From the NCBI GenBank assembly GCA_964398945.1, contig CAYNOT010000004.1, positions 124,001 to 188,000 of the forward strand: DNA of 64,000 nt. The letters run 5' to 3'. This document shows, piece after piece, positions 34,807 to 44,489 of the stretch. Every line of letters begins with the position of its first letter. Position 1 is the stretch's first letter. The notes beneath the pieces are model-generated. The model was not told the origin of the DNA and did not search any database. It saw only the letters and a program-made list of their open reading frames with translations. The translations under genes and the position numbers were made by a program. This DNA is from JBGTGG01 sp964398945. GTDB lineage: Bacteria > Bacteroidota > Bacteroidia > Cytophagales > Cyclobacteriaceae.

Positions 34807-36054
34807 ATGCGATTAAAACTTATTTTACCAGTATGCACCGCGATGATCATTGCGTGTTCATCTCCTGAGAACAAGGAATTCCCTAAATCATTTTCCATAA
34901 CGGTTGGGAATGCACTGGATGGTGAACGTGAAAATAGTCTGGTGTCCATTCCGGTAAGCGATATCAAATCAAAATATACGGATTTCAACCCGCAGGCATT
35001 TGTTGTTTTTGATAAAGACATGGAAGTGCCCGGTCAATTTGGAACAAATGACCATGGCCGGGAAAGTGTGTTTTTTGTTTTGGAAAAGCTTGGCGCACGG
35101 GAATCGAAATCAATTACGATACGCTACCATCCGGAAGGGGAAAATAAGCATGATTATCCGAAACGAACGCAAGCAGAACTTTCGCACAAAGTCGGTGGCC
35201 AGTGGAAGGAACGCGAATATTTCGAAGGTGAATTTAAGAACGTTGATTTTTTACGCGTACCACCGGAACATAAAGACCACTCCTGGTTTATTCGTTATGA
35301 AGGACCAGGTTGGGAATCGGATAAAGTGGGTTATCGGTTTTATCTGGACCAACGCAATGCCACGGATGTATTTGGAAAAAAAGTTCCGGAACCTGTGTTG
35401 CAAAACGTTGGCCTTGATGGGTTTGATTCCTATCATGAGCCTGCCGGGTGGGGAATGGATGTGATGAAAGTAGGGAAGTCATTGGGGGTTGGTTCTATTG
35501 GTATGCTGGTGGATTCAATTGCTGACCGCGTTGAAAAAACGGATAGTGTAACTGCTGAAGTCACTGAAAACGGAGTACTCTATTCTTCCATTGAAACAAA
35601 TTATTATGGATGGAAAACCAAAGCCGGTACGCTGGATATAAAATCTTTGTTGTCGATACATGCAGGCACCCGGCTGACGCATGAAGTGCTAACCCTATCT
35701 AATGATTCGGATTTGCTCTGTACAGGATTGGTTAAAGATGAGAAAGGAAAACTATTTACCAAAGCCCCCATATCCGGTAGCTATGGATACATTGCAACCT
35801 ATGGATCACAAAGTTTAAACAATGACAACCTCGGAATTGCAGTTTTGTTTGGCGCTCCGAATTTCATTGATTTTTCTGCCGATACGTTTAGCCATATCGT
35901 CAAGCTAAAATCCAATTCAGGGGTATTGGATTACTACTTTTTAGCTGCATGGGAAGGAGAAACAAATGGGATCAAAACAGAAGCTCAGTTTTTAGAATAC
36001 CTGGATCAGGTTATAGAAGAGCTTTCAAACCCGGTTACTATTTCTATAGAATAG
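34807..36054 (+). CDS. DUF4861 family lipoprotein
   Basis: A 415-residue protein with a lipoprotein signal (LILPVCTAMIIACSS, acylated cysteine near 18), so membrane-anchored, probably periplasmic or surface-exposed. It belongs to the DUF4861 group, which recurs in polysaccharide loci that release uronic acids but has no established activity that I can cite. Conserved blocks include FLRVPPEHKDHSWFIRYEGP, YRFYLDQRNATDVFGKK and GWGMDVMKVGKSLGVGS, rich in aromatic and acidic residues as in a carbohydrate-active beta-sandwich. It is translated 7 bases after the GH28 gene. I see no homolog of GH105/GH88 in the window, so it is one candidate for an unfilled step. Confidence 0.85.
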   Translation: MRLKLILPVCTAMIIACSSPENKEFPKSFSITVGNALDGERENSLVSIPVSDIKSKYTDFNPQAFVVFDKDMEVPGQFGTNDHGRESVFFVLEKLGARESKSITIRYHPEGENKHDYPKRTQAELSHKVGGQWKEREYFEGEFKNVDFLRVPPEHKDHSWFIRYEGPGWESDKVGYRFYLDQRNATDVFGKKVPEPVLQNVGLDGFDSYHEPAGWGMDVMKVGKSLGVGSIGMLVDSIADRVEKTDSVTAEVTENGVLYSSIETNYYGWKTKAGTLDIKSLLSIHAGTRLTHEVLTLSNDSDLLCTGLVKDEKGKLFTKAPISGSYGYIATYGSQSLNNDNLGIAVLFGAPNFIDFSADTFSHIVKLKSNSGVLDYYFLAAWEGETNGIKTEAQFLEYLDQVIEELSNPVTISIE

Positions 36055-36066
36055 GGTTGAAAAAAC

Positions 36067-36093
36067 ATAAAAGCTTGCCAACGCAACTTTTAT
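36067..36093 (+). other. Hairpin between the DUF4861 and pectate lyase genes
   Basis: ATAAAAG-C-TTGC pairs with GCAA-CTTTTAT (one bulged C, CAAC loop). With only a short T-run it is more likely an mRNA processing or stability element than a full terminator. Confidence 0.4.
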
Positions 36094-36130
36094 CATCATC
36101 TGGTCAACGAGTATTCAAACCAAGAACGGT

Positions 36131-37459
36131 ATGCGGTATATTTTTTTAATCGTTATCTGCATTCAGAATTTGGGTTGTGCCCAGCGTAATATATCTACGT
36201 CCCATAATGAGCCGATTGCCTTTCCCGGGGCGGAAGGCTTTGGAAAGTATGCAACCGGTGGAAGGGGAGGTGCCGTGTATGTTGTCACCAATTTAAACGA
36301 CAGTGGTGAGGGTAGTCTTCGGGACGCAATCCAAAAACACGGCCCGCGCATAATAACCTTTGCAGTCTCAGGAACAATTGTTTTGAAGTCGGATTTGGTG
36401 ATCAACAACAATGACGTAACCATTGCGGGCCAGAGCGCACCGGGTGACGGGATTTGTATCCGCAACTATCAAATGCGCTTAAGTGCCGACAATATTATCA
36501 TTCGCTATCTCCGCTTTCGGTTGGGTGACGAAAGGGGGGTGCAAGGCGATGCTTTCAGTGGAAAGGGATGCAAGAATGTGATCATTGACCATTGCTCCAT
36601 AAGCTGGGCAACGGATGAGTGTGCCTCGTTTTATGACAATGACAACTTCACCATGCAATGGTGTATTATTTCCGAAAGCCTGAATGCCTCCACCCATGAA
36701 AAAGGGGATCATGGTTACGGTGGGATCTGGGGTGGGAGAAATGCTTCCTTTCATCACAATTTAATTGCGCATCACAATAGCAGGATGCCCAGGTTTAGCG
36801 GATCTTCCACGACCCCGAACGGGCCGGATGAGTTGGTTGATTTTAGAAACAATGTTATTTACAATTGGATGCAAAACAATACGTATGGTGGAGAGAAAGG
36901 AAAGTATAACCTGGTGAACAATTATTACAAGCCGGGCCCTGCTACCAAAAAAAACAAGCGTGATCGGATACTTGATCCCTATCAACCCTTTGGGCGTTTT
37001 TATGTGAATGGAAACCTGTTGGTGGGGAATGACTTGATCACCAACGATAATACGCTGGGGGTGGTTGGTGAGGCCCCGGATTCCATATTGGTACCTGCGC
37101 CCTTCACGGTAGTTTCGGTTACCACGCAATCAGCCATGCTTGCATATAGTGATGTCCTTAAATTTTCAGGTGCCAGTTTCCAACGGGATGCCGTTGATAG
37201 CCGGGTCGTGAAGGAAGTATTGGAAGGGACCGGTTTTGGGCTGGAAAACAGTGGGATTATTGATTCACAAAATGAAGTTGGCGGCTGGCCGGTATTAAAG
37301 CCCGCTTCACCATTGCCTGATTCAGATGGGGATGGAATGCCCGACCATTGGGAAAAAAGAAACGGTTTAGATCCCAATGATAAAGCAGATGCCGGGAAGA
37401 ACACCCTGCACAGTACTTTTTCAAATGTCGAGGTATATCTGAATAGCCTCCTGGAGTAG
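36131..37459 (+). CDS. Pectate lyase, PL1-like
   Basis: A 442-residue exported right-handed beta-helix protein. The N-terminus has a short hydrophobic signal with a possible lipid-anchor cysteine (CIQNLGC). The lyase core begins at AFPGAEGFGKYATGGRGG (about residue 29) and shows the family blocks SGTIVLKSDLVINNNDVTIA, VIIDHCSISWATDE and GIWGGRNASFHHNLIAHHNS followed by RMPRFSG, an arginine-proline motif fitting the catalytic Arg loop. It cleaves galacturonan by beta-elimination, producing the unsaturated ends handled by KduI and KduD. The C-terminus has a DSDGDGMPDHWEKRNGLDPN calcium-binding (dockerin-like) segment. It is 50% or more alike by eye to the lyase at 44490. Confidence 0.9.
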   Translation: MRYIFLIVICIQNLGCAQRNISTSHNEPIAFPGAEGFGKYATGGRGGAVYVVTNLNDSGEGSLRDAIQKHGPRIITFAVSGTIVLKSDLVINNNDVTIAGQSAPGDGICIRNYQMRLSADNIIIRYLRFRLGDERGVQGDAFSGKGCKNVIIDHCSISWATDECASFYDNDNFTMQWCIISESLNASTHEKGDHGYGGIWGGRNASFHHNLIAHHNSRMPRFSGSSTTPNGPDELVDFRNNVIYNWMQNNTYGGEKGKYNLVNNYYKPGPATKKNKRDRILDPYQPFGRFYVNGNLLVGNDLITNDNTLGVVGEAPDSILVPAPFTVVSVTTQSAMLAYSDVLKFSGASFQRDAVDSRVVKEVLEGTGFGLENSGIIDSQNEVGGWPVLKPASPLPDSDGDGMPDHWEKRNGLDPNDKADAGKNTLHSTFSNVEVYLNSLLE

Positions 37460-37476
37460 TCCCGCAGGTCCAGGGT

Positions 37477-37496
37477 ATGCGTAATCGTTTGCGCAT
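37477..37496 (+). promoter_or_regulatory. LacI operator site 3, upstream of the SusC promoter
   Basis: ATGCGTAATCGTTTGCGCAT, an imperfect 20-bp palindrome. Its right half is identical to site 1. It lies 22 bases upstream of the -33 box of the SusC promoter. Confidence 0.7.
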
Positions 37497-37517
37497 TTTA
37501 TTCTAATTTCTATTTTA

Positions 37518-37548
37518 TTTGGGTTGCCCTCATCAAAAGGTAATTTTG
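37518..37548 (+). promoter_or_regulatory. Consensus promoter of the pectin SusC operon
   Basis: TTTG (37518-37521), exactly 19 bases, then TAATTTTG (37541-37548): a full match to the Bacteroidota promoter consensus. The start near 37555 would give a 5' UTR of about 200 bases. Operator sites lie on both sides. Confidence 0.7.
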
Positions 37549-37633
37549 ATAAAATGCCATTTTTACACCATATCAGTCGATATAGATAAATTTTTGCAAA
37601 TATGTTTTGGTGAATTGGGATTTAAGATTTAAT

Positions 37634-37651
37634 ATGCAATCGATTGCGCAT
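37634..37651 (+). promoter_or_regulatory. LacI operator site 4, in the SusC leader
   Basis: ATGCAATCGATTGCGCAT, identical over 18 bases to site 2. It is about 80 bases downstream of the predicted start and 103 bases before the SusC ATG, about 156 bases centre to centre from site 3. Confidence 0.75.
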
Positions 37652-37754
37652 AAAATTGATTTAATCGTTTAAAAAGCGATTATAAACTGTGAAGGTTTTG
37701 ACGGGTTTTGTGCAGTCAGGAACAGGTGAGGACCAAATTTAACTCCTTAATAAT

Positions 37755-40700
37755 ATGACTCAAACTTTACGATTCTTTAATCGAATCCCCATTTCGGTTT
37801 TGCTGATTATGATGATCAGCGTAACCGGACTCTACGGCCAGACCAGGTCTGTTTCCGGAGTAGTGAAATCTGATGGTGAGACTTTACCGGGTGTTACGGT
37901 AACAGAAAAAGGAACCAACAATGGTACCGTAACCGATAGCGATGGGAAATTTGTCATTGCTGTACAGTCCAATGCTACTCTTGTATTTACTTTTATTGGG
38001 ATGAAGCCCACCGAAATAGTGGTTGGCAATCAGGAGTCGGTGGCAGTTGAAATGATGACTGATATTTCCCAACTGGAAGAAGTTGTCGTAATCGGTTATG
38101 GCACGTCAAAAAAATCCGACCTGACCGGTTCGATAGTTTCTGTTTCGGGCGATGACCTGAAGAAGATGCCGGTAGCTTCGGTAACCGAAACCCTGACCGG
38201 AAGAATGGCCGGTGTGCAGGTTACTTCCTCTGAAGGTTCGCCCGATGCCGAAATACGCATCCGTGTGCGTGGGGGTACTTCCCTGTCGCAGGACAACAAC
38301 CCTCTTTACATTGTTGATGGGTTCCCCGTCAACAGCATCAACGACATTTCCCCCTCTGATATCCAATCCATTTCTGTTTTGAAAGATGCTTCATCAACCG
38401 CTATTTATGGTTCGCGTGGCGCTAATGGTGTGGTGATTATCACAACCAAAGGCGGCAACACCGATGGCACGGTATCCTTGAGCTACAATGCTTTTGCGGG
38501 TTTCAAAAAAATTGCCAAAACAATGGACGTGCTTGCGCCTGAAGATTATGTGAAATGGCAATATGAATATGCTATGCTTCGGGATAATCCAACTTCATAT
38601 GAAACCTATTTTGGAATTTATGAAGATATGGATTTGTACAACGGACTGAAAGGAAATGACTGGCAACGCCAGGTGTATGGCCGCACGGGCAAAGTATTCA
38701 GCAACGACCTGAGCGTGCGCGGTGGTGATGCCAAGTTCAACTACTCCATGAACTATGCACGCTTCCAGGAAAAAGCCATCATGATTGGCTCGGATTTCAA
38801 GCGTGACAACATTACCGTGAAGATGAACAGCAAGCCCAATGATAAAATAGAGATAGGCTTCTCTCTTCGTTACTCAACCACCGAAATAAATGGTGGCGGT
38901 GCCAACGAACAAAATGAAAGATCATCGACAGACTCGCGTTTGAAGCACAGCGTAAGCTATGCACCCCTGCCGATTCCCGGCCTGGTGGCTGATGTTGATG
39001 ATACAAACGAACAATTGGCGGGCGATTTAACAAACCCTATCCGCGCCACGTACGACAATAACCGCTATCAGGAGCGCAACAACTACAACATAGGCGGAAG
39101 CTTTGGCTGGAAAATCATCGACAACTTGAAACTGACAATAGATGGCGGTCTTGATGCGCTCAACACGTTAGATTACCGCTTCTACGGTCTTACGACATAC
39201 TACTCCCAAAACCAGGGAGAGAACTTTCCTGCGGTTGTCATGGCAGATGGAAAAAACTTCCGTCTTCGCAATACCAACACATTGAGCTACGATTTCAAAG
39301 ATTTGATCAATAATGGCAATCACCGCCTGAACGTACTCGTAGGCCACGAAGTGCTGACCAACCAATCCAACAGGTTGACTTCAACCATTCACGGCTTCGA
39401 TGAATTTTATGATTCAGACGCAGCCTTCAGGCTTACCGCACAAGGTTCCCCTGTTTCGGTTGATAACTTCTTCAGCCCAAACGATAACCTGCTTTCGTTT
39501 TTCGCCCGCGTGAACTACGACTTTAAAGGCCGCTATTTGATAGATGCTGTTTATCGTGCCGATGGTTCCAGCAAGTTTTTGGGCGACAACATCTGGGGTT
39601 ACTTCCCTTCCATATCCGGAGCCTGGAAAGTATCCGAAGAAGGTTTTATGGATGGTGCGTCCAACTGGCTGAACAGTTTAAAACTCCGGGGCAGTTATGG
39701 TGAGGTGGGTAATAACAACATCCCTGCCGGGCAAACCTTTCAGTTCTTCGAGTCGGGCACAGGCGCTCCGCTTACATGGGTAAACGGGGTTAATACATTT
39801 TGGGCTGCCTCCACAACAATGGCCAACCCCGATTTGAAATGGGAAACAACCATTACCACCAACATCGGTTTGGATTTCGGCCTGCTTCAAAACCGTATAA
39901 CGGGTACAGTGGAACTTTACGAGAACATCACGAAGGATTTGCTTGTCCGCTTCCCTACAGCCGGCTCAGGGTATAACGATCAGTTCCGCAACATGGGCGA
40001 AACCCAGAACAAGGGTATTGAGTTAGCGCTCACCTATGCTGCTATTGACCGGGAAAATTATGGATTGAACATCTCTTTCAACACCAGCTTCAACCGAAAT
40101 AAAATCCTGTCGCTGGGTTCATTGGATGAAATTATAGCAGGAACCAACTCCAACTGGGCATCTACCCAAATTGGCAGCGACTTTCAGGTAAGAGTGGGCA
40201 ATTCTTTAGGTGTCATGTATGGCTATGTGAATGACGGTCGCTACGAAGTGTCAGATTTTGAGGGGTACAATCCAATCAACAACCGGTGGACACTGAAAGA
40301 GGGGGTAGCCGATGCTTCGGGCGTTGTAGGTCCAGGCCAGGGTAATGCCCGCCCCGGTATGATGAAGCTGAAAGATATGGATGGCGATGGTGTGGTAAAT
40401 GCCGAAGACCAGCAAGTTATCGGTAATTTCCAGCCGAAACATACCGGTGGCTTTGTTATCAACGGCTATGCGTACGGGTTTGACCTGACGGCTGCATTCA
40501 ATTACAGCTATGGCAACGATGTATATAACGCCAACAAAATAGAATATACCACGGCCAACCTGAACACACAGTACAGAAACCTGATTGACATCATGGCCGA
40601 TGGTCAGCGCTGGACAAACATTAACGCAGCCGGGCAGCTCGTAACCGGCATAGATGAACTGGCTGCCTTGAACGCCAACACCACCATGTGGTCGCCTTAC

Positions 40701-40985
40701 ATGAACCGCTATGTGTTCAGCGATTGGGCTGTGGAAGACGGCTCCTTTCTGCGTTTGAACACACTCACCTTAGGCTACACATTCCCTTCTGATCTGACTT
40801 CAAAAGCGAGGATTAAAAACTTCAGGGTTTATGCCACAGGCTATAATGTATTTCTGTGGTCGAATTACAGTGGCTTCGACCCCGAAGTTTCCACACGCAG
40901 GAACACACCCTATACACCGGGCGTAGATTATTCCGCTTACCCGCGCAGCAGGCAGATCGTGTTTGGCTTAAACTTTAATTTTTAA
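37755..40985 (+). CDS. SusC/RagA outer membrane transporter of the pectin locus
   Basis: A 1076-residue TonB-dependent transporter. Signal peptide LRFFNRIPISVLLIMMISV to about residue 29 (GLYGQ), then a carboxypeptidase-regulatory-like domain about 31-105, TonB-box-like QLEEVVVIGYGTSK near 109, plug about 120-230 (VQVTSSEGSPDAEIRIRVRG) and the barrel, ending VFGLNFNF. Unlike the SusC at 15.2 kb it has no STN domain, which fits control by the LacI repressor rather than by FecI/FecR signalling. It should import oligogalacturonides made by the neighbouring lyases and polygalacturonase, together with the SusD encoded 18 bases downstream. Confidence 0.96.
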   Translation: MTQTLRFFNRIPISVLLIMMISVTGLYGQTRSVSGVVKSDGETLPGVTVTEKGTNNGTVTDSDGKFVIAVQSNATLVFTFIGMKPTEIVVGNQESVAVEMMTDISQLEEVVVIGYGTSKKSDLTGSIVSVSGDDLKKMPVASVTETLTGRMAGVQVTSSEGSPDAEIRIRVRGGTSLSQDNNPLYIVDGFPVNSINDISPSDIQSISVLKDASSTAIYGSRGANGVVIITTKGGNTDGTVSLSYNAFAGFKKIAKTMDVLAPEDYVKWQYEYAMLRDNPTSYETYFGIYEDMDLYNGLKGNDWQRQVYGRTGKVFSNDLSVRGGDAKFNYSMNYARFQEKAIMIGSDFKRDNITVKMNSKPNDKIEIGFSLRYSTTEINGGGANEQNERSSTDSRLKHSVSYAPLPIPGLVADVDDTNEQLAGDLTNPIRATYDNNRYQERNNYNIGGSFGWKIIDNLKLTIDGGLDALNTLDYRFYGLTTYYSQNQGENFPAVVMADGKNFRLRNTNTLSYDFKDLINNGNHRLNVLVGHEVLTNQSNRLTSTIHGFDEFYDSDAAFRLTAQGSPVSVDNFFSPNDNLLSFFARVNYDFKGRYLIDAVYRADGSSKFLGDNIWGYFPSISGAWKVSEEGFMDGASNWLNSLKLRGSYGEVGNNNIPAGQTFQFFESGTGAPLTWVNGVNTFWAASTTMANPDLKWETTITTNIGLDFGLLQNRITGTVELYENITKDLLVRFPTAGSGYNDQFRNMGETQNKGIELALTYAAIDRENYGLNISFNTSFNRNKILSLGSLDEIIAGTNSNWASTQIGSDFQVRVGNSLGVMYGYVNDGRYEVSDFEGYNPINNRWTLKEGVADASGVVGPGQGNARPGMMKLKDMDGDGVVNAEDQQVIGNFQPKHTGGFVINGYAYGFDLTAAFNYSYGNDVYNANKIEYTTANLNTQYRNLIDIMADGQRWTNINAAGQLVTGIDELAALNANTTMWSPYMNRYVFSDWAVEDGSFLRLNTLTLGYTFPSDLTSKARIKNFRVYATGYNVFLWSNYSGFDPEVSTRRNTPYTPGVDYSAYPRSRQIVFGLNFNF

Positions 40986-41003
40986 CCTGATAAGCATTTG
41001 ACT

Positions 41004-42821
41004 ATGAAAAAGAAATATTTAATCGGAATCGTCCTCGTCAGTGCACTGGCGTCATGCAACGATTTCTTCGATGCGCCCAGCAAATCTTCGTTAGATGAAT
41101 CGGTTATCTTTTCCACACCCGGCCTGGCCCGTGGCGCTGTGGACGGGATTATCGTGCCGATGATGGAAGTCAACGCCTATCGCGGACGCTACCTGCCCTT
41201 CTATGGAACAAATACTGATGCGGAATGGAACAACAACTCACATAATATAAGCGGCCAATCGGATTTGGCAACCTATAATGCCCAGCCCAACAACGACCAG
41301 ATGAACCTCCCAAATGCTGCCTGGGCTCCGATGTTTTCCGGTATCGAACGTGCCAACTTATGTATTCGCGGGTTGAGCAATTATGGCAGCCCGGAAACAA
41401 ACCCTGAAATGGGCGAATTGCTGGCCACAGCACTTACTTACCGTGCTATTTATTATGCCGATTTGATTAAAGCCTGGGGCGATGTGCCCATGCGTTTTGA
41501 TCCAATTACATCAGAAACCCTCTATCAGGCCAAAACCGACCGCGACTTAATCTATAATCAGCTTATTAAAGATTTGGAGGTAGCAGCAGCGTTGGCTCCC
41601 TGGCCGAATGAGTCTTCTCTCACGGCAACAGTTGAAAAGATAAATAAAGCATTTGTGAAAGGGTTGCGGGCACGCCTGGCGTTGGTAGCTGCCGGATACT
41701 CACAACGCCCTGACGGAATCCGAAAAGGCCAGCTTCCTGATTTCACCGAACAACAATTATATCAAATTGTATTGGATGAATGTAAGGATGTAATCGAAAG
41801 CGGCACGGCACGTCTCGAACCTTCTTTTGAAACCTTGTGGAGAAAATACAACCAGGAGAATATTGCTGCCGGGGACGAGTCGCTTTGGGAAATTCCGTTC
41901 TCCTCAATCCGTGGCCGTATGTTATTCACCTTTGCCGTACGCCACGATGTGGCCGACCAATGGCACAATAACGGAAACGCCCGTGGTGGTGTGGCGGGCC
42001 CCTTGCCCCATTTGTTTTATGACTACGATGCAAAAGACACCAGGCGTGATGTTACTTGTGTGCCTTATAAATACGGGGCAGCATCAGGCACAATCAACAG
42101 TCCTTTACCGGGTGCTGGCGTAAGGCCTTTTGCCAGACAAGAACTGGTGGGGCTGAACACATGGTATTTTGGCAAGTTCCGTTATGAGTGGATGAACCGC
42201 TTCGTGGACAACTCCAATGACGATGGCGTAAATAAAATATATATGCGCTATGCTGAAGTATTGCTGATGGCAGCCGAAGCCGCCAATGAACTGGGCGATC
42301 TGGCTGCTGCCAAAAATTATTTGAAAGAAATCCGCAGAAGGGCATTTGCCCCTGCCGATCACGCTACCAAAGTGGATGCGTATGTAGATGCATTGAATTC
42401 AGCTACCATGCTCAACGCCATTGTAGATGAGCACAAGTTTGAATTTACTGGTGAGATGGAGCGCAAGCAAGCCCTCATCCGCTGGAACTTGTTGGGAACG
42501 AAATTGGATGAAGCCAAAACCAAATTGAATAACCTTCGCAGTCAAAGCGGTGAGTATGCTGATGTCCCTGCCAACGTGTATTACCGTTACAAAGCCGATG
42601 GCGAAACATTGGAAATCTACGGTCTCAACAGGGGAGAAACTACTAATCCGGGCGGGGATTGGACAGAGACGGCAAACGTGTGGGTGCGCCCAGGGGCTAT
42701 AAACGATGAGAAAATCAACACCCTGTACAGGAGAAACCCCGACAGCTACCAGTTCTGGCCCATCTTTCAGGTATTCCTTGATGCGAGCAATGGTACGTTG
42801 GTAAATGATTATGGATATTGA
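41004..42821 (+). CDS. SusD/RagB lipoprotein of the pectin locus
   Basis: A 605-residue surface lipoprotein (signal KKKYLIGIVLVSALASC, acylated near residue 17). It has the RagB/SusD layout: an N-terminal SusD-like region with FFDAPSKSSLDESVIFSTPG and DLIKAWGDVPMRFDP, TPR helices, and a C-terminal domain with YMRYAEVLLMAAEAANELGD. It caps the SusC barrel upstream and binds oligogalacturonide. ATG 41004 is preferred to the in-frame TTG six bases earlier. Confidence 0.95.
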   Translation: MKKKYLIGIVLVSALASCNDFFDAPSKSSLDESVIFSTPGLARGAVDGIIVPMMEVNAYRGRYLPFYGTNTDAEWNNNSHNISGQSDLATYNAQPNNDQMNLPNAAWAPMFSGIERANLCIRGLSNYGSPETNPEMGELLATALTYRAIYYADLIKAWGDVPMRFDPITSETLYQAKTDRDLIYNQLIKDLEVAAALAPWPNESSLTATVEKINKAFVKGLRARLALVAAGYSQRPDGIRKGQLPDFTEQQLYQIVLDECKDVIESGTARLEPSFETLWRKYNQENIAAGDESLWEIPFSSIRGRMLFTFAVRHDVADQWHNNGNARGGVAGPLPHLFYDYDAKDTRRDVTCVPYKYGAASGTINSPLPGAGVRPFARQELVGLNTWYFGKFRYEWMNRFVDNSNDDGVNKIYMRYAEVLLMAAEAANELGDLAAAKNYLKEIRRRAFAPADHATKVDAYVDALNSATMLNAIVDEHKFEFTGEMERKQALIRWNLLGTKLDEAKTKLNNLRSQSGEYADVPANVYYRYKADGETLEIYGLNRGETTNPGGDWTETANVWVRPGAINDEKINTLYRRNPDSYQFWPIFQVFLDASNGTLVNDYGY

Positions 42822-42834
42822 TAATTACATGACT

Positions 42835-44418
42835 ATGAAAAATAAAATTCTTTATAAAAATAAAATTATTTATATCGGGTTTGCGCTTTCGCTTCTCGGA
42901 ACAATTGCGCTTACTTTTTCAGCGTGTGACGACAAAATCGATCCGTTAGTGGAAGAGTTAAACTTCGATCGTTTGTTGGGTACTGCTGGGTTTACCGCGC
43001 AGGTACAAAATCTGACTACGATACGTGTTAATTGGGAACTACGGGATGGCGCCAGTCACTATGTGCTGGAATTGCACGAAGACAACCTTGAGTTTAATCA
43101 TTTGGTTTACACGAGTGAAGTAATGCCAAATCAGCTTCCTAATTATCAGTTTACCGTTGCGCTTGCTGGTGAAACGGTTTACTCTGCCCGCGTTATGGCG
43201 GTGAGCGCTACAGAACTGGGCGACTCAAAATGGGCTGTAGCCACGGTGCTTACACCTGCGGAAAATATTTTTCTGGACATTCAGGATGGCGATATCAACT
43301 TTACTGAAACTACTTTGCGATGGTCTGCCGGCAGTGAGGTAACACATATCACGCTTAACCCTGGTAATATTCAGCATACGATTACTGGTGATGAAAAAAC
43401 AGCGGGTGTGGCAACCGTAACAGGACTCAATACTAATACGGAATATATCGCCAGGCTTTATAATGATACTAAATCTAGGGGACTTAAAATATTTACAACG
43501 TTAACTGCTGACGGCACCGTACTTAGCCCCGGGGATGATCTTGCAGAGGCGATCACAGTTGCGAACCCGGGAGATGTGTTGTTATTGACACCGGGTGATT
43601 ATACAGTTAATGTTGGTGAGACTATTGTACTCAATAAATCAATTTCTATAAAGGGACTATACCCTTATGATAAACCAAAACTTCATGTGGCATTTAATCT
43701 ACAAAGTGGTGCAACTGATGTTGAACTGGTTGATTTGGATTTGAATGGAACGGGTACCACCACCCTGGACAGACCATTTAATTTAGGTACGGCAGGTGTA
43801 GCGTACGGTTCTGTAAAAATATCAGGCTGTAACATTCATGATTTCGGGCCACAGCTTATTTATGGAAACGTGGCAGCAACGCTGGATTTGTTCTCAGTTG
43901 ATAACAGTATTATAACCAACTTCTCCGGTGGAGGTGATTTTATTGATTTCCGTCTTGCATATGTTAAGGAAGTTAAACTGACAAATAGTACGTTTAATAA
44001 TTGCTCACCGGCACGTGATTTTGTGAGATTAGACGCAGCCGGTGGATACTCCGGTGGAAGTTTAACATCTACTGTTTTAATTGATCATTGTACATTCTAT
44101 GGTGTGTCCGCTGGTGGGTCAAACCGTATTCTGTACGTACGCTTCGTTAGTAATGTATTAACCGTTCAGAACAGTTTGTTTGCCTCAGCGAATGGTATCT
44201 ATTCAAATCAGGCTGCCACTTCCCAGCCGACTTGTGCAAACAATAATTACTTTGAAGCACCAGGTTATTTCACAGTAGCAGGATCAAACAAAATTGATGT
44301 TTCGGGTACACACACAACGTTAAATCCGGGTTTTGCCAATGCTGCTGCCGGTGATTTTACAATAAGCAATCAGACATTGCTTGATAATGAAGTCGGTGAC
44401 CCCAGATGGAGACAATAA
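42835..44418 (+). CDS. DUF4957/DUF5123-like surface lipoprotein, putative glycan-binding
   Basis: A 527-residue lipoprotein (YIGFALSLLGTIALTFSAC). A fibronectin-III-like segment at about 45-125 (LTTIRVNWELRDGASHYVLE) is followed by a beta-helix-type half with repeated short strands (DVELVDLDLNGTGTTTLDR, VKISGCNIHDFGPQLIYG), like the DUF4957 and DUF5123 domains found beside SusCD in pectin loci. It lacks obvious lyase catalytic motifs and is probably a SusE/F-like binding protein. It starts 13 bases after SusD. The gene looks AT-richer than its neighbours. Function is inferred from position and fold. Confidence 0.78.
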   Translation: MKNKILYKNKIIYIGFALSLLGTIALTFSACDDKIDPLVEELNFDRLLGTAGFTAQVQNLTTIRVNWELRDGASHYVLELHEDNLEFNHLVYTSEVMPNQLPNYQFTVALAGETVYSARVMAVSATELGDSKWAVATVLTPAENIFLDIQDGDINFTETTLRWSAGSEVTHITLNPGNIQHTITGDEKTAGVATVTGLNTNTEYIARLYNDTKSRGLKIFTTLTADGTVLSPGDDLAEAITVANPGDVLLLTPGDYTVNVGETIVLNKSISIKGLYPYDKPKLHVAFNLQSGATDVELVDLDLNGTGTTTLDRPFNLGTAGVAYGSVKISGCNIHDFGPQLIYGNVAATLDLFSVDNSIITNFSGGGDFIDFRLAYVKEVKLTNSTFNNCSPARDFVRLDAAGGYSGGSLTSTVLIDHCTFYGVSAGGSNRILYVRFVSNVLTVQNSLFASANGIYSNQAATSQPTCANNNYFEAPGYFTVAGSNKIDVSGTHTTLNPGFANAAAGDFTISNQTLLDNEVGDPRWRQ

Positions 44419-44445
44419 GTTAGTATAGAGTAATGTAGGTAAGTG

Positions 44446-44477
44446 ACAAAGGGTGTGAATTCACACCCTTTGTTTTA
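44446..44477 (+). terminator. Terminator after the SusCD-binding protein genes
   Basis: ACAAAGGGTGTG pairs perfectly with CACACCCTTTGT around AATT, followed by TTTT. It lies between the surface lipoprotein gene and the second pectate lyase gene, so the SusCD mRNA may end here or be only partly read through. Confidence 0.8.
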
Positions 44478-44489
44478 ACAGGAAAAGAA

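Noticed and set aside
37662..37682. TAATCG/CGATTA inverted repeat as an additional operator
   Set aside because: It lacks the TTGCGCA arms and has a longer spacer; kept only as a note beside site 4.
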